43,707 bases of DNA from Bacillota bacterium (lineage in GTDB: Bacteria > Bacillota > Sulfobacillia > Sulfobacillales > JAIMBI01): NCBI GenBank assembly GCA_021820465.1, contig JAKADP010000014.1:1-43707 (forward strand), read 5' to 3'. Below the pieces are notes generated by a model. The model worked only from the letters and a program-made list of their open reading frames with translations. It had not been told where the DNA came from and ran no database searches. This document shows, one piece after another, positions 14,938-25,853 of this stretch. Position 1 is the stretch's first letter. Each line of letters begins with the position of its first letter. The position numbers and the translations under genes were made by a program.

Positions 14938-17517
14938 CCGGTCCGGATGGAATACCAACCCCTCGGGCCCCGCCGCCACGCGCACGCCGGTCCCCGGATC
15001 CCAGTGGCCACCAAGGATCTCCAGGGCCAGCGGGTCGGCCAGCTCACGGTCAATCACGCGCTTAAGGGGGCGAGCCCCATACGCGGGGCTATATCCGCGG
15101 CGAATCAGCCAAGCGACGGCCGTGTCGTCAACGCTGAGCGCGACGCCTTGGGCGGCCGCTCGGGTGATCAACTCCTGAAGCTGGCGGCGCGCCACGGCCC
15201 GCAGGTGGCCTTCGTCGAGCCGCTCAAACAGCACCACCCCGTCCAGTCGGTTAAGCCACTCGGGCCGAAAGGCCGCCGCCACCTGCTCCATCACCAGCTG
15301 GCGGCGGCGAGCGGCGTCGTCTTCTTCCAGGATGGCGTCGCTGCCCAAGTTGGAGGTAAAAATCATGACGGCCTGCCGAAAGTCCACCGTTCGTCCCTGG
15401 CCGTCGGTCAGTCGCCCATCGTCCAGCACCTGCAGCAGCACGTTGAACACTTCCGGGTGCGCCTTTTCGACTTCGTCGAACAGCAGCACCGCGAAGGGGT
15501 GCCGCCGCACCGCCTCCGTCAGCTGGCCTCCCTCTTCAAAGCCCACGTAGCCTGGGGGGGCACCCACCAGCCGCGCCACCGCATGCCGCTCCATGTATTC
15601 GCTCATATCAAACCGCGTCAGCGCGTCTGGGCGCTCAAACAACTGCTCCGCCAGCGCTTTGGCCAACTCGGTCTTGCCCACCCCGGTCGGCCCCACAAAC
15701 AAAAAGGATCCCAGCGGCCGGCGAGGGTCGGAGAGGCCCGCCCGCGCGCGGCGGACGGCGCGGGCCACCGCGGCGACCGCCTCCGGCTGCCCCACCACCC
15801 GCTCGCCCAGCCGATCCTCGAGGTGAACCAGCTTTTGGCGCTCCGTTTCCAGAAGCCGGGCAACGGGGATGCCCGTCCAGCGGGCCACCACCTGGGCCAC
15901 GTCGTCCGGCGCCACCTCCTGGCGCAGCAGCCGACCGCTGCCGGACTCCTGCTCCCACGCGGCCAGCGCCGCCGACAGCTGCTGCCGCAGGCCGGGAAGA
16001 ATTCCATAGCGCAACTCCGCGGCGCGGGCCAAGTCGGTGGCGCGCTCCGCCCGAGCCTCCTCCTGCTGAGCGTCCTCGATCTGAGCCTTGAGGTCCCCCA
16101 CCCGGCGTGCCAGGTCCTTCTCGTGCGCCCAGCGCGCCTGAAGGGCGGTGCGCTCCTCCGACAGGTTCGCCAGCGCCGCGGCCAGCTCGCGCCGCCGCTC
16201 AGGGCTTCCGGCGTCAGGATCGCGCTCAAACGCCGCCCGCTCGATCTCCAGATGCATCAGCTGGCGATTTAATGCATCAAGCGCCTCGGGGACACTGTCC
16301 ATCTGCACCCGCAGGTGCGCCGCGGCCTCATCCATCAGGTCGATGGCCTTATCTGGCATAAACCGGTCGCGAATGTATCGCGCCGCCAGCTCGGCCGCGG
16401 CCACCAGCGCCGCATCGCGAATCCGGACCCCGTGGTGCCGCTCGTAGCGCTCCCGCAGGCCCCGCAGGATGGCGATGGTGTCTTCCACGGTGGGCTCATC
16501 AACGGCAACCGGCTGGAACCGCCGCTCCAGCGCGGCATCCTTCTCGACATAGCGGCGGTACTCGTCCGGCGTCGTGGCCCCCACCGCCCGCAGCTCGCCA
16601 CGCGCTAGGGCCGGCTTCAGGAGGTTGGCCGCATCCAGCCCGCCCCCTTCCACCCGCCCGGCCCCCATCAGCGTGTGCAGCTCATCAATAAAAAGGATGA
16701 CGCCGCCAGGGTGGTCCGCCAGCTCGGCCACCACCGCCTTCAGCCGATCCTCAAACTCGCCGCGATACTTGGCCCCGGCAATCAGCGCGCCCACGTCCAG
16801 CGCCAGCACCTGCCGGTCGCGCAGGCCGTCGGGCACATCGCCGTCGATGATGCGCTGGGCCAACCCCTCGACCACCGCCGTCTTGCCCACGCCCGGCTCG
16901 CCTATCAGGACGGGATTGTTTTTGGTCCGCCGGGACAGCACCTGCACCACACGGCGAATCTCCGCGTCACGCCCAATCACCGGGTCCAGGGCACCGCGGC
17001 TCGCGGCATCGGTTAGGTTGTGGCAGTAGCGCGCCAGCGCCCGATATTTCTCCTCGGGATGGTCATCGGCCACCCGATGCGGCCCCCGGACGGTCCGAAT
17101 GGCCTCGCGCACGCGCTCGGACGACGCGCCGGCGGCGTCCAAGAGCGATGCGGCAGCTGAAGGCACACTGACGAGCCCCCACAGCAGGTGTTCAGTCGAC
17201 ACAAAGTCGTCATCCAGCTGTGCGCGCAAGTCATCGGCCCGTGCCAGCACCTGCCGCAGCGCGGCGTCGGGGACCACAGAGGGCCCGGCCCCCGACACGC
17301 GCGGGGCCGCGGCCGCCTGCTCGGCCGCCGACGCGGCCAGCGCCGCCGCGTCCACGGCCAGTGCGGCCAGCACGCTGGCGGGAATGCCGTCGCGGTCCTG
17401 CAGCAGCGCGGCCAACAGGTGCGCCGGCCCGACCACCTGCTGGCCGCGGCGGCGCGCCAGGGCCTCCGCGGCGGCCAGCGCGGCGGAGGCCTTGGTCGTT
17501 AGCTGCGGGGAATCCAT
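14875..17517 (-). CDS. clpB: ATP-dependent disaggregase ClpB/ClpC-type chaperone
   Basis: Hexameric AAA+ chaperone that resolves protein aggregates with DnaK. The 880-aa protein has a Clp N-domain (1-150), a first AAA+ module with GEPGVGKT at 206-213, a middle coiled-coil region (about 410-525) of the length typical of ClpB, and a second AAA+ module with GPTGVGKT at 609-616, then [23 protein letters not shown] and [15 protein letters not shown] see no ClpP-docking (L/I/V)GF loop. GTG 17523 is possible, but ATG 17517 has the better-spaced AGGGGG. It follows dnaK by 59 nt on the same strand. The last 21 codons are antisense to the flippase gene. Confidence 0.93.
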   Translation of the reverse strand: MDSPQLTTKASAALAAAEALARRRGQQVVGPAHLLAALLQDRDGIPASVLAALAVDAAALAASAAEQAAAAPRVSGAGPSVVPDAALRQVLARADDLRAQLDDDFVSTEHLLWGLVSVPSAAASLLDAAGASSERVREAIRTVRGPHRVADDHPEEKYRALARYCHNLTDAASRGALDPVIGRDAEIRRVVQVLSRRTKNNPVLIGEPGVGKTAVVEGLAQRIIDGDVPDGLRDRQVLALDVGALIAGAKYRGEFEDRLKAVVAELADHPGGVILFIDELHTLMGAGRVEGGGLDAANLLKPALARGELRAVGATTPDEYRRYVEKDAALERRFQPVAVDEPTVEDTIAILRGLRERYERHHGVRIRDAALVAAAELAARYIRDRFMPDKAIDLMDEAAAHLRVQMDSVPEALDALNRQLMHLEIERAAFERDPDAGSPERRRELAAALANLSEERTALQARWAHEKDLARRVGDLKAQIEDAQQEEARAERATDLARAAELRYGILPGLRQQLSAALAAWEQESGSGRLLRQEVAPDDVAQVVARWTGIPVARLLETERQKLVHLEDRLGERVVGQPEAVAAVARAVRRARAGLSDPRRPLGSFLFVGPTGVGKTELAKALAEQLFERPDALTRFDMSEYMERHAVARLVGAPPGYVGFEEGGQLTEAVRRHPFAVLLFDEVEKAHPEVFNVLLQVLDDGRLTDGQGRTVDFRQAVMIFTSNLGSDAILEEDDAARRRQLVMEQVAAAFRPEWLNRLDGVVLFERLDEGHLRAVARRQLQELITRAAAQGVALSVDDTAVAWLIRRGYSPAYGARPLKRVIDRELADPLALEILGGHWDPGTGVRVAAGPEGLVFHPDRLPQARPAAGEPPVAEPIQPR

Positions 17518-17576
17518 GTCCACGCCCCCTGATGCCGAGAGGGTGCCCCATTTGGGCGCTGCGCTTCCCGGCGCGG

Positions 17577-19484
17577 CTACGGCGCTCCGGCCGCTCCGTC
17601 GCTGGGAGCCGCATCGCCCCCGGGGGCCGGCTCCTGATCGATGACCGTGTCGCCGCCCGCGTCCGCCCCGGCCGCACTGGCGGCTTGGCGGTACACCTGC
17701 TCCGCCAGCCGGTGGCTGACCGTGGTTAGCTGCGTCAGGCTGGACTGGACGCGCTCCCGGTCGTCCGTTCCCAGAGCCTCCTTCATCGCCGCGATGGCCG
17801 ACTCCGCCTCCTGGCGGTCACTGGCAGACACCTTGTCCCCGAGATCCGCGATCGCCTTCTCCGTGGCGTAGACCATGCTCTCGGCCTGGTTCTTCAGGTC
17901 CACCAACTCGCGCGCAGCTCGGTCCTCTTCCGCCTTGGCCTCGGCGTCCTTGACCATGCGGTCGATCTCCTCGCGCGACAGCTGGGTGCTGGAGGTCACC
18001 GTGATGCGCTGTTCCCTCCCCGTGCCCAAATCCTTGGCGGACACGTTGACAATCCCATTGGCATCAATGTCGAACGCGACTTCGATCTGGGGAATGCCGC
18101 GCGGAGCGGGCGGCAGCCCCTCCAGCTTGAACAGCGCCAGCGTGCGGTTGTCCCGAGCAAATTGGCGCTCGCCCTGCAGGACATGAATCTCCACCTGAGT
18201 CTGGTTGTCTGCAGCGGTGGTGAACACCTTGCTCTTGCGCGTCGGAATGGTCGTGTTGCGCTCGACGAGCACCTCGGTCACCCCGCCCAGCGTCTCGATG
18301 CCCAAGGACAGGGGCGTCACATCCAGCAGGACCACGTCCTTGACGTCGCCTGCCAGCACGCCGGCCTGAATCGCCGCGCCGATGGCCACCACCTCGTCCG
18401 GGTTGACGCCGCGGTGCGGCTCCTTGCCCGTGAGGCGCTTCACCAGCTCCTGCACCGCCGGGATGCGGGTGGAGCCTCCCACCAGCACCACCTCGTCAAT
18501 CTGCTGGGCCGACAGGCCCGCGTCCGCCAAGGCTTGCTTGAACGGGGCGGCGGTGCGGTCTGTGAGCGCGCGCGTCAACTCCTCAAACTTTGCCCGCGTG
18601 AGGCTCATCTCCAGGTGCTTGGGCCCGCTCTGGTCGGCCGTGATGAATGGCATGGAGATCTGGGTCTCGGTGACGGACGACAGTTCGATCTTGGCTTTCT
18701 CGGCCCCTTCGATGAGGCGCTGGAGCGCCTGGCGGTCCGTGCGAAGGTCGATGCCGTGGTCCCGGCGGAACTGGTCCGCCACGTATTCGACGATCGCCAT
18801 GTCGTAGTCGTCTCCGCCCAAGTGCGTGTCGCCGGCGGTGGACTTGACCTCAAAGACGCCGTCCCCCACCTCCAGCACCGACACGTCAAACGTACCGCCG
18901 CCCAAGTCCCACACCAGAATCGTCTCGTTGGTCTTCTTGTCCAAGCCATAGGCCAGCGCGGCCGCCGTCGGCTCGTTGATGATGCGCAGCACTTCGAGGC
19001 CGGCGATGCGCCCCGCATCTTTGGTGGACTGGCGCTGCGCGTCGTTGAAGTACGCCGGCACGGTGATAACCGCCTGGGTGACCGCCTCGCCCAGGTACTT
19101 TTCCGCATCGGCCTTTAACTTGCCCAGCACCATGCTGGAGATTTCCTCCGGCGTGAGGTCCTTGCCCGCGTTGGGCAGATGCATGCGCACCTGGTCATTG
19201 GGCCCCGCCACCACCCGGTACGGCACCCGCTCGCGCTCCTGAGCGACTTCCCCGTACCGGCGCCCCACAAAGCGCTTGACCGAAAACACCGTGTTTTCCG
19301 GATTCATCACCGACTGCCGCCGCGCCAGCTGGCCCACCAGCCGCTCGCCATCCTTCTTGAATCCCACCACCGATGGGGTTAGCCGACTGCCCTCCGCATT
19401 CAGAATCACGGTGGGCTGCCCGCCCTCCATCACGGCCACCACCGAATTGGTGGTGCCCAAGTCGATCCCCACTACCTTCGCCAT
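17577..19484 (-). CDS. dnaK: Hsp70 chaperone DnaK
   Basis: ATP-driven chaperone for nascent and misfolded proteins in the cytosol. It is 635 aa, full length, with the canonical start [20 protein letters not shown], the phosphate-binding [16 protein letters not shown], the adenosine motif [13 protein letters not shown], the NBD-SBD linker region [19 protein letters not shown] and a short acidic/Gly/Ala C-terminal tail. ATG 19484 follows GGAGGAG. No grpE, dnaJ or hrcA lies next to it, and I find no CIRCE element (TTAGCACTC/GAGTGCTAA) in the 65 nt upstream. Pairing with clpB hints at a disaggregation operon regulated otherwise. Confidence 0.97.
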   Translation of the reverse strand: MAKVVGIDLGTTNSVVAVMEGGQPTVILNAEGSRLTPSVVGFKKDGERLVGQLARRQSVMNPENTVFSVKRFVGRRYGEVAQERERVPYRVVAGPNDQVRMHLPNAGKDLTPEEISSMVLGKLKADAEKYLGEAVTQAVITVPAYFNDAQRQSTKDAGRIAGLEVLRIINEPTAAALAYGLDKKTNETILVWDLGGGTFDVSVLEVGDGVFEVKSTAGDTHLGGDDYDMAIVEYVADQFRRDHGIDLRTDRQALQRLIEGAEKAKIELSSVTETQISMPFITADQSGPKHLEMSLTRAKFEELTRALTDRTAAPFKQALADAGLSAQQIDEVVLVGGSTRIPAVQELVKRLTGKEPHRGVNPDEVVAIGAAIQAGVLAGDVKDVVLLDVTPLSLGIETLGGVTEVLVERNTTIPTRKSKVFTTAADNQTQVEIHVLQGERQFARDNRTLALFKLEGLPPAPRGIPQIEVAFDIDANGIVNVSAKDLGTGREQRITVTSSTQLSREEIDRMVKDAEAKAEEDRAARELVDLKNQAESMVYATEKAIADLGDKVSASDRQEAESAIAAMKEALGTDDRERVQSSLTQLTTVSHRLAEQVYRQAASAAGADAGGDTVIDQEPAPGGDAAPSDGAAGAP

Positions 19485-19549
19485 CTCTTACGGCTCCTCC
19501 ACTGGCGTACCCTAGTCGCGTCCCGCTTCGTCCAAGCCTTTGTCCCCGC

Positions 19550-20719
19550 TCAATATAGTATGGGCAAGCGGCCGGGATCAATCATGCCGCCGGCATCCGG
19601 GTACACCACCCGCCCCCCCACGACCGTCTCCTGCACCCCCACATCGCCTGACAGGACGACCCAGTCAGCTCGGGCGCCCACCACCAGCTGCCCCCGGTCC
19701 GAGAGCCCCAGGCGCCGGGCCGGCTCGCGACTCCAGGCGTGCACCGCATCCTCCCAGGACCAGCCCCACCGGATCAAGTTGGCCACCCCGCGATCCGCCG
19801 TCAGCACGCTCGCTGCCAGCGTATCGGGCTGACGCACGAGCCACGCGGCCCCATCATGCACGGACACCGCCTGGCCCCCGAGGTCCCCCACGGCGCCGTC
19901 CGTCCCTGCCAGGCGACTCGCATCCGTCACCGCCACGATGCGGCCCGGGGCGGCCCGCCCCAACAGGCGAACCGTCGCGGGGTGCAGGTGAACGCCATCG
20001 GGGATCGCCTCGATCCACACCGACGGCTCATCCACCGCGCGCCCCAGCAGGCCGGGACGGCGGTGGTGCCACGGAGGCATGGCATTGAACGCATGGGTCA
20101 CGCCGTCCGCTCCGGCGGCAAAAGCCCGGGCCGCCTCCTCATACGTGGCGCCGCTGTGCCCCACATTGACCCGCGCGCCCTGGGCCCTGACGATGCCAAT
20201 GAGGTCCAGCGCCCCCGGGAGCTCGGGCGCCAGCGTGACCAGCGCCACGGATCCGCCGGCCAGCCGGTCCCTCAATTCGGCCGCGTCGGGCGACCGGAGC
20301 CACCGGGGCGGCTGGGCCCCGGCCCACGCCGGGGACAAGTAGGGTCCCTCCCAGTGCACGCCCAGGCACTGGGCGCCCGGCAGCCCGGCCGCCGGCGGCC
20401 GCACCGCCGCCATGACGTCCAGGGGCGCGGTCAGCACCGTGGCCAAAAAAGCGGTCACCCCGTGGCGAGCTAGGCCACGCGACAGCTGCGCCCAGCCCCC
20501 CGGCGCCTCGGCGGCCATCACATCGATGCCATCGGATCCGTGGCAGTGCAGATCCACGAACCCGGGCACAATGCGGGGCGCCTCACCATCGTCCTGGCCG
20601 TCCGGCACGGGGTGCACCGCGGATATCCGGGGGCCGTCGGCCTCCAGCCGTGCCGCCCGCCATCCCTCGGGCGTCAGTACCCGCCCCGTGCGCACGAGCG
20701 GTCGGGTGGCTCGCGTCAT
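19550..20719 (-). CDS. nagA: N-acetylglucosamine-6-phosphate deacetylase
   Basis: Amidohydrolase-family metal enzyme that converts GlcNAc-6-P to GlcN-6-P and acetate, used in cell-wall sugar recycling and chitin catabolism. The 389-aa protein has GFVDLHCHGSDGID, the metal-ligand Glu in LGVHWEGPYLSP, VNVGHSGATYEEA, VTHAFNAMPPWHHRRPG and VAVTDASRLAG, all typical. ATG 20719 follows GGGAGGGAC. No nagB or PTS gene is adjacent, so the rest of the pathway must lie elsewhere. It sits between aroA and dnaK in the same direction but is separated from aroA by about 256 nt. Confidence 0.93.
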   Translation of the reverse strand: MTRATRPLVRTGRVLTPEGWRAARLEADGPRISAVHPVPDGQDDGEAPRIVPGFVDLHCHGSDGIDVMAAEAPGGWAQLSRGLARHGVTAFLATVLTAPLDVMAAVRPPAAGLPGAQCLGVHWEGPYLSPAWAGAQPPRWLRSPDAAELRDRLAGGSVALVTLAPELPGALDLIGIVRAQGARVNVGHSGATYEEAARAFAAGADGVTHAFNAMPPWHHRRPGLLGRAVDEPSVWIEAIPDGVHLHPATVRLLGRAAPGRIVAVTDASRLAGTDGAVGDLGGQAVSVHDGAAWLVRQPDTLAASVLTADRGVANLIRWGWSWEDAVHAWSREPARRLGLSDRGQLVVGARADWVVLSGDVGVQETVVGGRVVYPDAGGMIDPGRLPILY

Positions 20720-20846
20720 CGCTGTCCCTCCCTGCGGCGTCCTCGCCGGCTGTCCAGGGCGCCCTCAGTGGCCTCAGCCGCCGCCCTCCCTGCCACGATA
20801 GCCGACGCCGCGCCGGACGGGAAGGGCGCGATCATCCCCAACACGG

Positions 20847-20876
20847 CGGACGGCCTACCGGGGGATAGGCCGTCCG
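20847..20876 (-). repeat. Strong hairpin in the nagA/aroA gap (possible aroA-end terminator)
   Basis: CGGACGGCCTA / TAGGCCGTCCG make a perfect 11-bp stem with an 8-nt loop, 100 nt after the aroA stop. No T-run follows on the minus strand. The rest of the 20720-20975 gap holds only a second weaker inverted repeat (GGTCACAC at 20909-20916 against GTGTGGCC at 20930-20937). It could end or attenuate the trp-aro transcript ahead of nagA. Confidence 0.45.
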
Positions 20877-20975
20877 AGAGGAGAAACCGGAGGTAGCCGC
20901 GGAGTCTTGGTCACACGGCTCCACTCCCAGTGTGGCCGGGCCGCGTCGGTTCATGTATGGGAGGTGCCTGGATGT

Positions 20976-22292
20976 TTATTCCTCGGACGGCCCATGGTGG
21001 GCCACCACGCCACCCGTCTCGGCGAGGGTGTCCCAGAAGCCCGGGTACGACACCGACACGGCTGACGCGCCGGCCAGCGTAATCGGGCCGTCCGCCACAC
21101 TGGCCGCGATGGCCCACGTGAACGCCAGCCGGTGGTCCCCGAGGCTGTCGAGAGCCGTGCCGCGAAGCCGCGTCGGCCCTTCAATGACCAGCGCATCCGC
21201 ATGCTCCGCCACGTGGGCGCCCAGCGCCGTGAGCCCCACCGCCACGGCATGCAGGCGGTCGGTCTCCTTCACCCGCAGCTCAGACAATCCCTCCAGGTGC
21301 GAGGTGCCGCGGGCCTGCGTGGCCAGCAGCGCCACCAGCGGCACCTCGTCCACCAGTCCCGGGACCGCAGCGGGAGTCAGCCGAATGGAGCGCAGCGGCC
21401 CCGCGCCGGTCACGACCACCCGCCCCACGGGCTCCGGCACCTGCTGCTCGAGCTCCACCTCCACCAAGGCCCCGGCCTGGCGCAGCACCTCCAGGACGCC
21501 GGCCCGCGCAGGGTTCAGCAGCACACCCCGCGTGGATATCCGGCCTCCGGTGAGGGCGGCCAGCACCCACCACATGGCGGCGGCTGACGGGTCAGCGGGA
21601 ATGCGATATGTCAGCGGCGCCAGCGGCCCGGGCTGGACGGTGCTCACCAGGCCGTCCCGTTGGATCGCTGCGCCCATGAGAGCCAGCATTCGCTCGGTGT
21701 GGTCGCGCGTCGCCAGCTCCTCCGTGACGGTGACCGGCCCGTGGCCAAGGAGCCCGGCCAAGAGCAGCGCCGACTTGACCTGGGCTGACGGCACCCCCGT
21801 CTGGACGCGCCCGCCGCGCACGCGCCCGCCGCGCACCGCGACCGGAGGCGACCCGCCTGCCCGCGTCCACGCGTCGGCGCCCAGCTGCCGCAGGGGCTCC
21901 ACCACCCGCCTCATCGGCCGCCCGCGCAGCGACCGATCCCCGGTCAGCACCGTGAGGCCGTCCGGAATGCCTGACGCGATGCCCATCAGGAGCCGGAGCG
22001 TGGTGCCGGAATTGCCGCAGTCCACCACATCGGCGGGCTCCTGGAGGCCGATCGCCCCGCGCCCCACGACAGTGGCCGCGCCACCAGCGGGCCAGTCGAC
22101 CTGGGCCCCCACGGCCCGGGCGGCAGCGGCACTCGACCGTGTGTCGTCAGCGTCCAGCGCGCCCTCGATGTGCGAGGCCCCCTCAGCCAGCGCTCCCAGC
22201 AAAATCGCACGGTGGGTCAGGGACTTGTCGCCGGGGACCGCCACGTCCCCATCCACAGCCTGCCCCCGCTCGAGGACCCGCACGTCAGACAT
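20976..22292 (-). CDS. aroA: 3-phosphoshikimate 1-carboxyvinyltransferase (EPSP synthase)
   Basis: Joins shikimate-3-phosphate and PEP in the shikimate pathway. The 438-aa protein has the N-terminal substrate motif GDKSLTHRAILLGALAEG, where the usual form is GDKS(I/L)SHR, and CGNSGTTLRLLMG, TGDRSLRGRPMRRV, SAQVKSALLLAGL, RDHTERML and a C-terminal VKETDRLHA. The Ser-to-Thr change at the LTHR position is the only oddity. ATG 22292 overlaps the aroF stop by 8 nt, so it is the last gene of the trp-aro operon. TAA 20976 ends it. Confidence 0.95.
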   Translation of the reverse strand: MSDVRVLERGQAVDGDVAVPGDKSLTHRAILLGALAEGASHIEGALDADDTRSSAAAARAVGAQVDWPAGGAATVVGRGAIGLQEPADVVDCGNSGTTLRLLMGIASGIPDGLTVLTGDRSLRGRPMRRVVEPLRQLGADAWTRAGGSPPVAVRGGRVRGGRVQTGVPSAQVKSALLLAGLLGHGPVTVTEELATRDHTERMLALMGAAIQRDGLVSTVQPGPLAPLTYRIPADPSAAAMWWVLAALTGGRISTRGVLLNPARAGVLEVLRQAGALVEVELEQQVPEPVGRVVVTGAGPLRSIRLTPAAVPGLVDEVPLVALLATQARGTSHLEGLSELRVKETDRLHAVAVGLTALGAHVAEHADALVIEGPTRLRGTALDSLGDHRLAFTWAIAASVADGPITLAGASAVSVSYPGFWDTLAETGGVVAHHGPSEE

Positions 22293-23190
22293 GGCGCCCC
22301 ACCGCCCGGGCGATGAGCGGAAGCGCCGCCGCCAGCTCGGCAAACTGTGGCAGCGACAGCGACTGGGGTCCGTCAGACAGCGCCTGGCTGGGATCGGGGT
22401 GAATTTCCACCAGCACCCCGTCGGCGCCTGCGGCCACGGCCGCCCGGGCCATGGGCGCGACAAGCGGCCACGCCCCCGTCGCGTGGGAGGGGTCCACCAC
22501 GACGGGCAAGTGCGACAGCGCCTTCACGAGCGGCACCGAGGAGAGGTCCAGCGTGTTGCGCGTCTCCCGCGCAAACGTGCGGATGCCTCGCTCGCAGAGC
22601 GCGACGTCCCCGTTGCCGCCGGCTAGGACATACTCCGCCGCTAGAAGCCACTCCTCCAGGGTGGCAGACAGCCCGCGCTTCAGGAGCACGGGCTTTCGAA
22701 TCCGGCCCGCCGCGCGCAGGAGAGAGTAGTTCTGCATGTTGCGTGCGCCAATTTGCACCATGTCCGCCACCTCGGCCACCCGCGCCAAACCATCTTCATC
22801 CAGCGCCTCGGTCACGATGGCGAGCCCAAACCGGCGCCGGGCACGATCCAGGAGCCGGAGGCCCTCCTGGCCCAGCCCCTGAAAGCTGTACGGCGACGTC
22901 CGCGGCTTGAAGGCTCCTCCCCGCAGCACACGGCCCCCGGCCCGCGCCGTCGCCTCCGCGGCGGCCATGAGCTGCGCCTCGCTTTCCACCGCGCACGGGC
23001 CGCCCATCAGCAGCAGGCGGCCGCCGCCTAGCTCCACCCCCGGCCTGAGCGTGATCACCGTATTCTCCCGGTGCGCATCGCGGCTCGCCAAGCGAAACGG
23101 CACCGGCGCTTCTCGCACCGCCACCACCGCCGGAGCGTGCGCGCCGGGCCCCCGGGGGCCCAGGGCTGCGGCTTCCGCCCCGCCCGTCAT
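22285..23190 (-). CDS. aroF: 3-deoxy-7-phosphoheptulonate (DAHP) synthase, type I-beta
   Basis: First committed step of aromatic synthesis: PEP plus erythrose-4-phosphate to DAHP. The ~301-aa protein matches the beta subclass with no AroQ chorismate mutase domain fused at the N-terminus. Visible are LLMGGPCAVESEAQ, RGGAFKPRTSPYSFQGLG with the PEP-binding KPRTSPY, VQIGARNMQNYSLL, KPVLLKRGLSAT, the metal-site Cys/Glu region CERGIRTFA, and DPSHATGAW. The first ~40 residues look like a divergent extension. ATG 23190 shares ATGA with the trpA stop. Its place in the trp operon lets the T-box match DAHP supply to tryptophan demand. Confidence 0.94.
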   Translation of the reverse strand: MTGGAEAAALGPRGPGAHAPAVVAVREAPVPFRLASRDAHRENTVITLRPGVELGGGRLLLMGGPCAVESEAQLMAAAEATARAGGRVLRGGAFKPRTSPYSFQGLGQEGLRLLDRARRRFGLAIVTEALDEDGLARVAEVADMVQIGARNMQNYSLLRAAGRIRKPVLLKRGLSATLEEWLLAAEYVLAGGNGDVALCERGIRTFARETRNTLDLSSVPLVKALSHLPVVVDPSHATGAWPLVAPMARAAVAAGADGVLVEIHPDPSQALSDGPQSLSLPQFAELAAALPLIARAVGRHV

Positions 23191-24047
23191 CGCGTCTTCC
23201 CCCCTTCGCCTCGCCCGCCCTTCAGGGCGCGAGCCAGCGCCCGCACCCGGGTCGTCGCCACCTGGGCGGCGTGGCGTGGGTCCTGCATCAGGGCGCTCAC
23301 GAGCGCGCTGCCGACAATCACGCCGTCGGCGACCGTGCCCACCTGGGCCGCCTGATCCGGCGTCGAAATGCCGAACCCAATCGCCACCGGCAGGCCGACG
23401 GCCTCCTTAAGCCGAGACGCGAAGGCCAGCACGTCTGGCGCCAGCTGGTCTCGCACCCCCGTCACGCCCGTCACCGATACGCCGTAGACAAATCCGTCGC
23501 CCGAGCGTATGTCCTTCAGGTGGGCGGGCGGGGAATTGGGTGTGGCCATTGGCACCAGCGCCATGCCGCGCTGCCGCGTGAGGCGTCGGAGGGGCGCCGC
23601 CTCGGCCCACGGCAGGTCCGGCACAATGAGGCCCGCCACGCCGGCGCCGGCGGCCCGCTCCACAAAGCGGGCCGCTCCGTGGGCGAGGATCGGGTTCACG
23701 TACGTCAGCAGCACCACGGGCAACGAGTATGTCCCCAGGACCCGGTCCAGCACGGCCCACAGTCCGTCCAACGTAAATCCCGCGGCGAGGGCCGCCGTGG
23801 CCGCGGCCTGGAGGGCCGGCCCATCGGCGAGCGGATCCGAAAACGGCACGCCCAACTCCACCGCGTCCGCGCCGCCCGCGGCCAGCGCCGCCAGCAGGTC
23901 CGGGAGGCGGGCCAAGTCCGGATAGCCCGCCGTCAGATAGGGCATCAGGGCCGCGGTGGGGCGGGCGCGAAACACGGCGTCCAAGCGCTGCACCCCCGTC
24001 AGGCGCGCCCGGCCCCCCGTCACGGCCTCATGCATGAGATCGCCCAT
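23187..24047 (-). CDS. trpA: Tryptophan synthase alpha subunit
   Basis: Cleaves indole-3-glycerol phosphate to indole, which is channelled to TrpB. The 286-aa protein shows [12 protein letters not shown], the catalytic Glu in [16 protein letters not shown] with the catalytic Asp just after, [24 protein letters not shown] and the C-terminal [13 protein letters not shown] plus [10 protein letters not shown] prefer ATG 24047, six to seven bases after GGGAGGTG, over ATG 24035 or 24071. It overlaps the trpB stop by 20 nt. Fits between trpB and aroF in the operon. Confidence 0.95.
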   Translation of the reverse strand: MGDLMHEAVTGGRARLTGVQRLDAVFRARPTAALMPYLTAGYPDLARLPDLLAALAAGGADAVELGVPFSDPLADGPALQAAATAALAAGFTLDGLWAVLDRVLGTYSLPVVLLTYVNPILAHGAARFVERAAGAGVAGLIVPDLPWAEAAPLRRLTRQRGMALVPMATPNSPPAHLKDIRSGDGFVYGVSVTGVTGVRDQLAPDVLAFASRLKEAVGLPVAIGFGISTPDQAAQVGTVADGVIVGSALVSALMQDPRHAAQVATTRVRALARALKGGRGEGGKTR

Positions 24048-25290
24048 CGGACCCACCTCCCCCTGGGGCACCAGGCCCTTGCTGCGCCGCCACCTGCTCT
24101 ACGTCCTTGTCCCCGCGCCCCGACAGATTGATCAGCACCCGCGCGCCGGCGGGCCACTGGCCCCGGCGCGACCACACCCAGGCTACCGCATGCGCGCTTT
24201 CCAGGGCCGGAATAATTCCCTCCAGCCGGGACAGCTCGTGAAAGGCGGCCAAGGCGTCGGCGTCGCTCACCGCGTGGTACTCCGCCCGCCCTGTAGAGGC
24301 CAAGTGCGCGTGCTCCGGACCCACCCCGGGGTAGTCCAGCCCCGCAGAAACCGAGTGCGCCAGGCGAATTTGTCCGTCGCCATCCTGCAGCAGGTAGCTA
24401 AAGGCGCCATGCAGCACGCCAGGCGTACCCGCGGACAGGCTGGCCGCGTGCCGCGGGGTGTCGAGCCCCTCGCCGGCCGCCTCGACGCCCACCAGCGCCA
24501 CGGGATCGCGGCGAAACGCGTGAAAGATGCCCATGGCATTGGACCCTCCGCCCACGCACGCCACGACGTGCGTGGGGAGGCCGCCCGCGGCCAGCATCTG
24601 CCGGCGGGCCTCTCGCCCTATCACCGCCTGAAAGTCGCGCACCATGGTCGGGTATGGGTGAGGCCCCACCACCGAGCCAATGGCATAGTAGGTGTGGCGC
24701 ACGTTCGTGACCCAGTCGCGAATGGCCTCGTTGGTTGCATCCTTGAGGGTGCGGCTGCCCGACGTCACCGTATGCACCTCCGCGCCCAAGAGCCGCATGC
24801 GGTAGACGTTCAAGGCTTGGCGGGCCACGTCTTCCGCACCCATGTAAATCTCGGCCTTGATGCCCAAGAGCGCGGCCGCGGTCGCAGTGGCCACGCCATG
24901 CTGGCCAGCCCCCGTCTCCGCGATGACGCGCTGCTTGCCCATGCGGCGGGCCAACAGCAGCTGTCCGACCGTGTTGTTGATTTTGTGCGCCCCGGTGTGG
25001 CACAGGTCTTCGCGCTTTAAGTACACACGCGCGCCGACGGCCTCTGACAGGCGCTCCGCTGCCGTGATGGGCGTGGGCCGCCCCACGTAGCGCGACAAGA
25101 TCTGCGCCAAATCCTTCCGAAAGGCCGGGTCTCGCCGGGCCGCCCGATAAGCCTGCTCCAGCTCCTCCAGCGCGGGCATCAGGGTCTCCGGCACAAACTG
25201 TCCGCCGAAGGGCCCGAAGCGGCCCCGCCCGCGCGGGCGAAGGCCTTCGGGCTGCTCTACGCCGACGGCGTGCCCTGGGCGTGCTCCCAC
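24028..25290 (-). CDS. trpB: Tryptophan synthase beta subunit
   Basis: PLP enzyme joining indole and serine to tryptophan. It is about 420 aa. The N-terminus has the family opening [19 protein letters not shown]; the PLP lysine lies in [15 protein letters not shown], the phosphate-binding loop in [14 protein letters not shown], and [12 protein letters not shown] is conserved, as is [10 protein letters not shown] near the end. GTG 25290, with AGGAGGTGC before it, overlaps the trpF stop by 34 nt. The short tail ([16 protein letters not shown]) is low complexity and overlaps the trpA start. Confidence 0.96.
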   Translation of the reverse strand: MGARPGHAVGVEQPEGLRPRGRGRFGPFGGQFVPETLMPALEELEQAYRAARRDPAFRKDLAQILSRYVGRPTPITAAERLSEAVGARVYLKREDLCHTGAHKINNTVGQLLLARRMGKQRVIAETGAGQHGVATATAAALLGIKAEIYMGAEDVARQALNVYRMRLLGAEVHTVTSGSRTLKDATNEAIRDWVTNVRHTYYAIGSVVGPHPYPTMVRDFQAVIGREARRQMLAAGGLPTHVVACVGGGSNAMGIFHAFRRDPVALVGVEAAGEGLDTPRHAASLSAGTPGVLHGAFSYLLQDGDGQIRLAHSVSAGLDYPGVGPEHAHLASTGRAEYHAVSDADALAAFHELSRLEGIIPALESAHAVAWVWSRRGQWPAGARVLINLSGRGDKDVEQVAAQQGPGAPGGGGSDGRSHA

Positions 25291-25853
25291 TTGCGCACCT
25301 CCTGTACAAATTCTTGGATCAGGTGGCGGGACTTGCGCCCCGCGCTCTCCACCCCACTGGAGACATCGACCCCGTCAGGCCGCCACCGCGCCAGCACCGC
25401 GCCCACGTTGGCCGGAGTGAGGCCGCCCGCCACCCACAGCCGGTGGCGGGGGCGCACGGCGTCCGGGCGGCTCCACCGCTGCCCACTGCCCGGGACAGGA
25501 CCGTCCCAGAGCCAGACGTCGGCCTCCTCCGCCCCCTCCGTCGCCACCGGTTCAATCGCCAGCCACCCGTGAGCCTGCGCGCGCGCGATCCACGCCGCCC
25601 CAGGGCGGCCGTACACCTGCAGCCCACCCCAGGGCACGGCCCACAGCTGCTCCCAGACCGCGGGGGGAGCGCCTCGCACTACCGCGACCACACGGCCCGG
25701 GAAGGCGCGGGCCATAGCGGCGGCCACATCCGGCGTGACGCGGCGGCGGCTGTCCGCCAGCACCGCGCCCGCAAAGTCGGCCCCGGCCTCCAGGGCCCAG
25801 GCCACCTCGTCGGGGGACGTAAGCCCGCAGATTTTGATGGTGAGCGGGCTCAC
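25257..25853 (-). CDS. trpF: Phosphoribosylanthranilate isomerase
   Basis: TIM-barrel Amadori isomerase of tryptophan synthesis. At 198 aa it is slightly short but complete. [20 protein letters not shown] opens the protein with the catalytic Cys in the ICGLT motif, [11 protein letters not shown] is the phosphate-loop region and [16 protein letters not shown] the C-terminal one. The central Asp is in the region [14 protein letters not shown] 25853 shares GTGA with the trpC stop. trpF is separate from trpC, unlike the fused E. coli gene. Confidence 0.93.
   Translation of the reverse strand: MSPLTIKICGLTSPDEVAWALEAGADFAGAVLADSRRRVTPDVAAAMARAFPGRVVAVVRGAPPAVWEQLWAVPWGGLQVYGRPGAAWIARAQAHGWLAIEPVATEGAEEADVWLWDGPVPGSGQRWSRPDAVRPRHRLWVAGGLTPANVGAVLARWRPDGVDVSSGVESAGRKSRHLIQEFVQEVRKWEHAQGTPSA

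Noticed and set aside
19485-19549. CIRCE operator before dnaK
   Set aside because: No TTAGCACTC/GAGTGCTAA-like inverted repeat is present.
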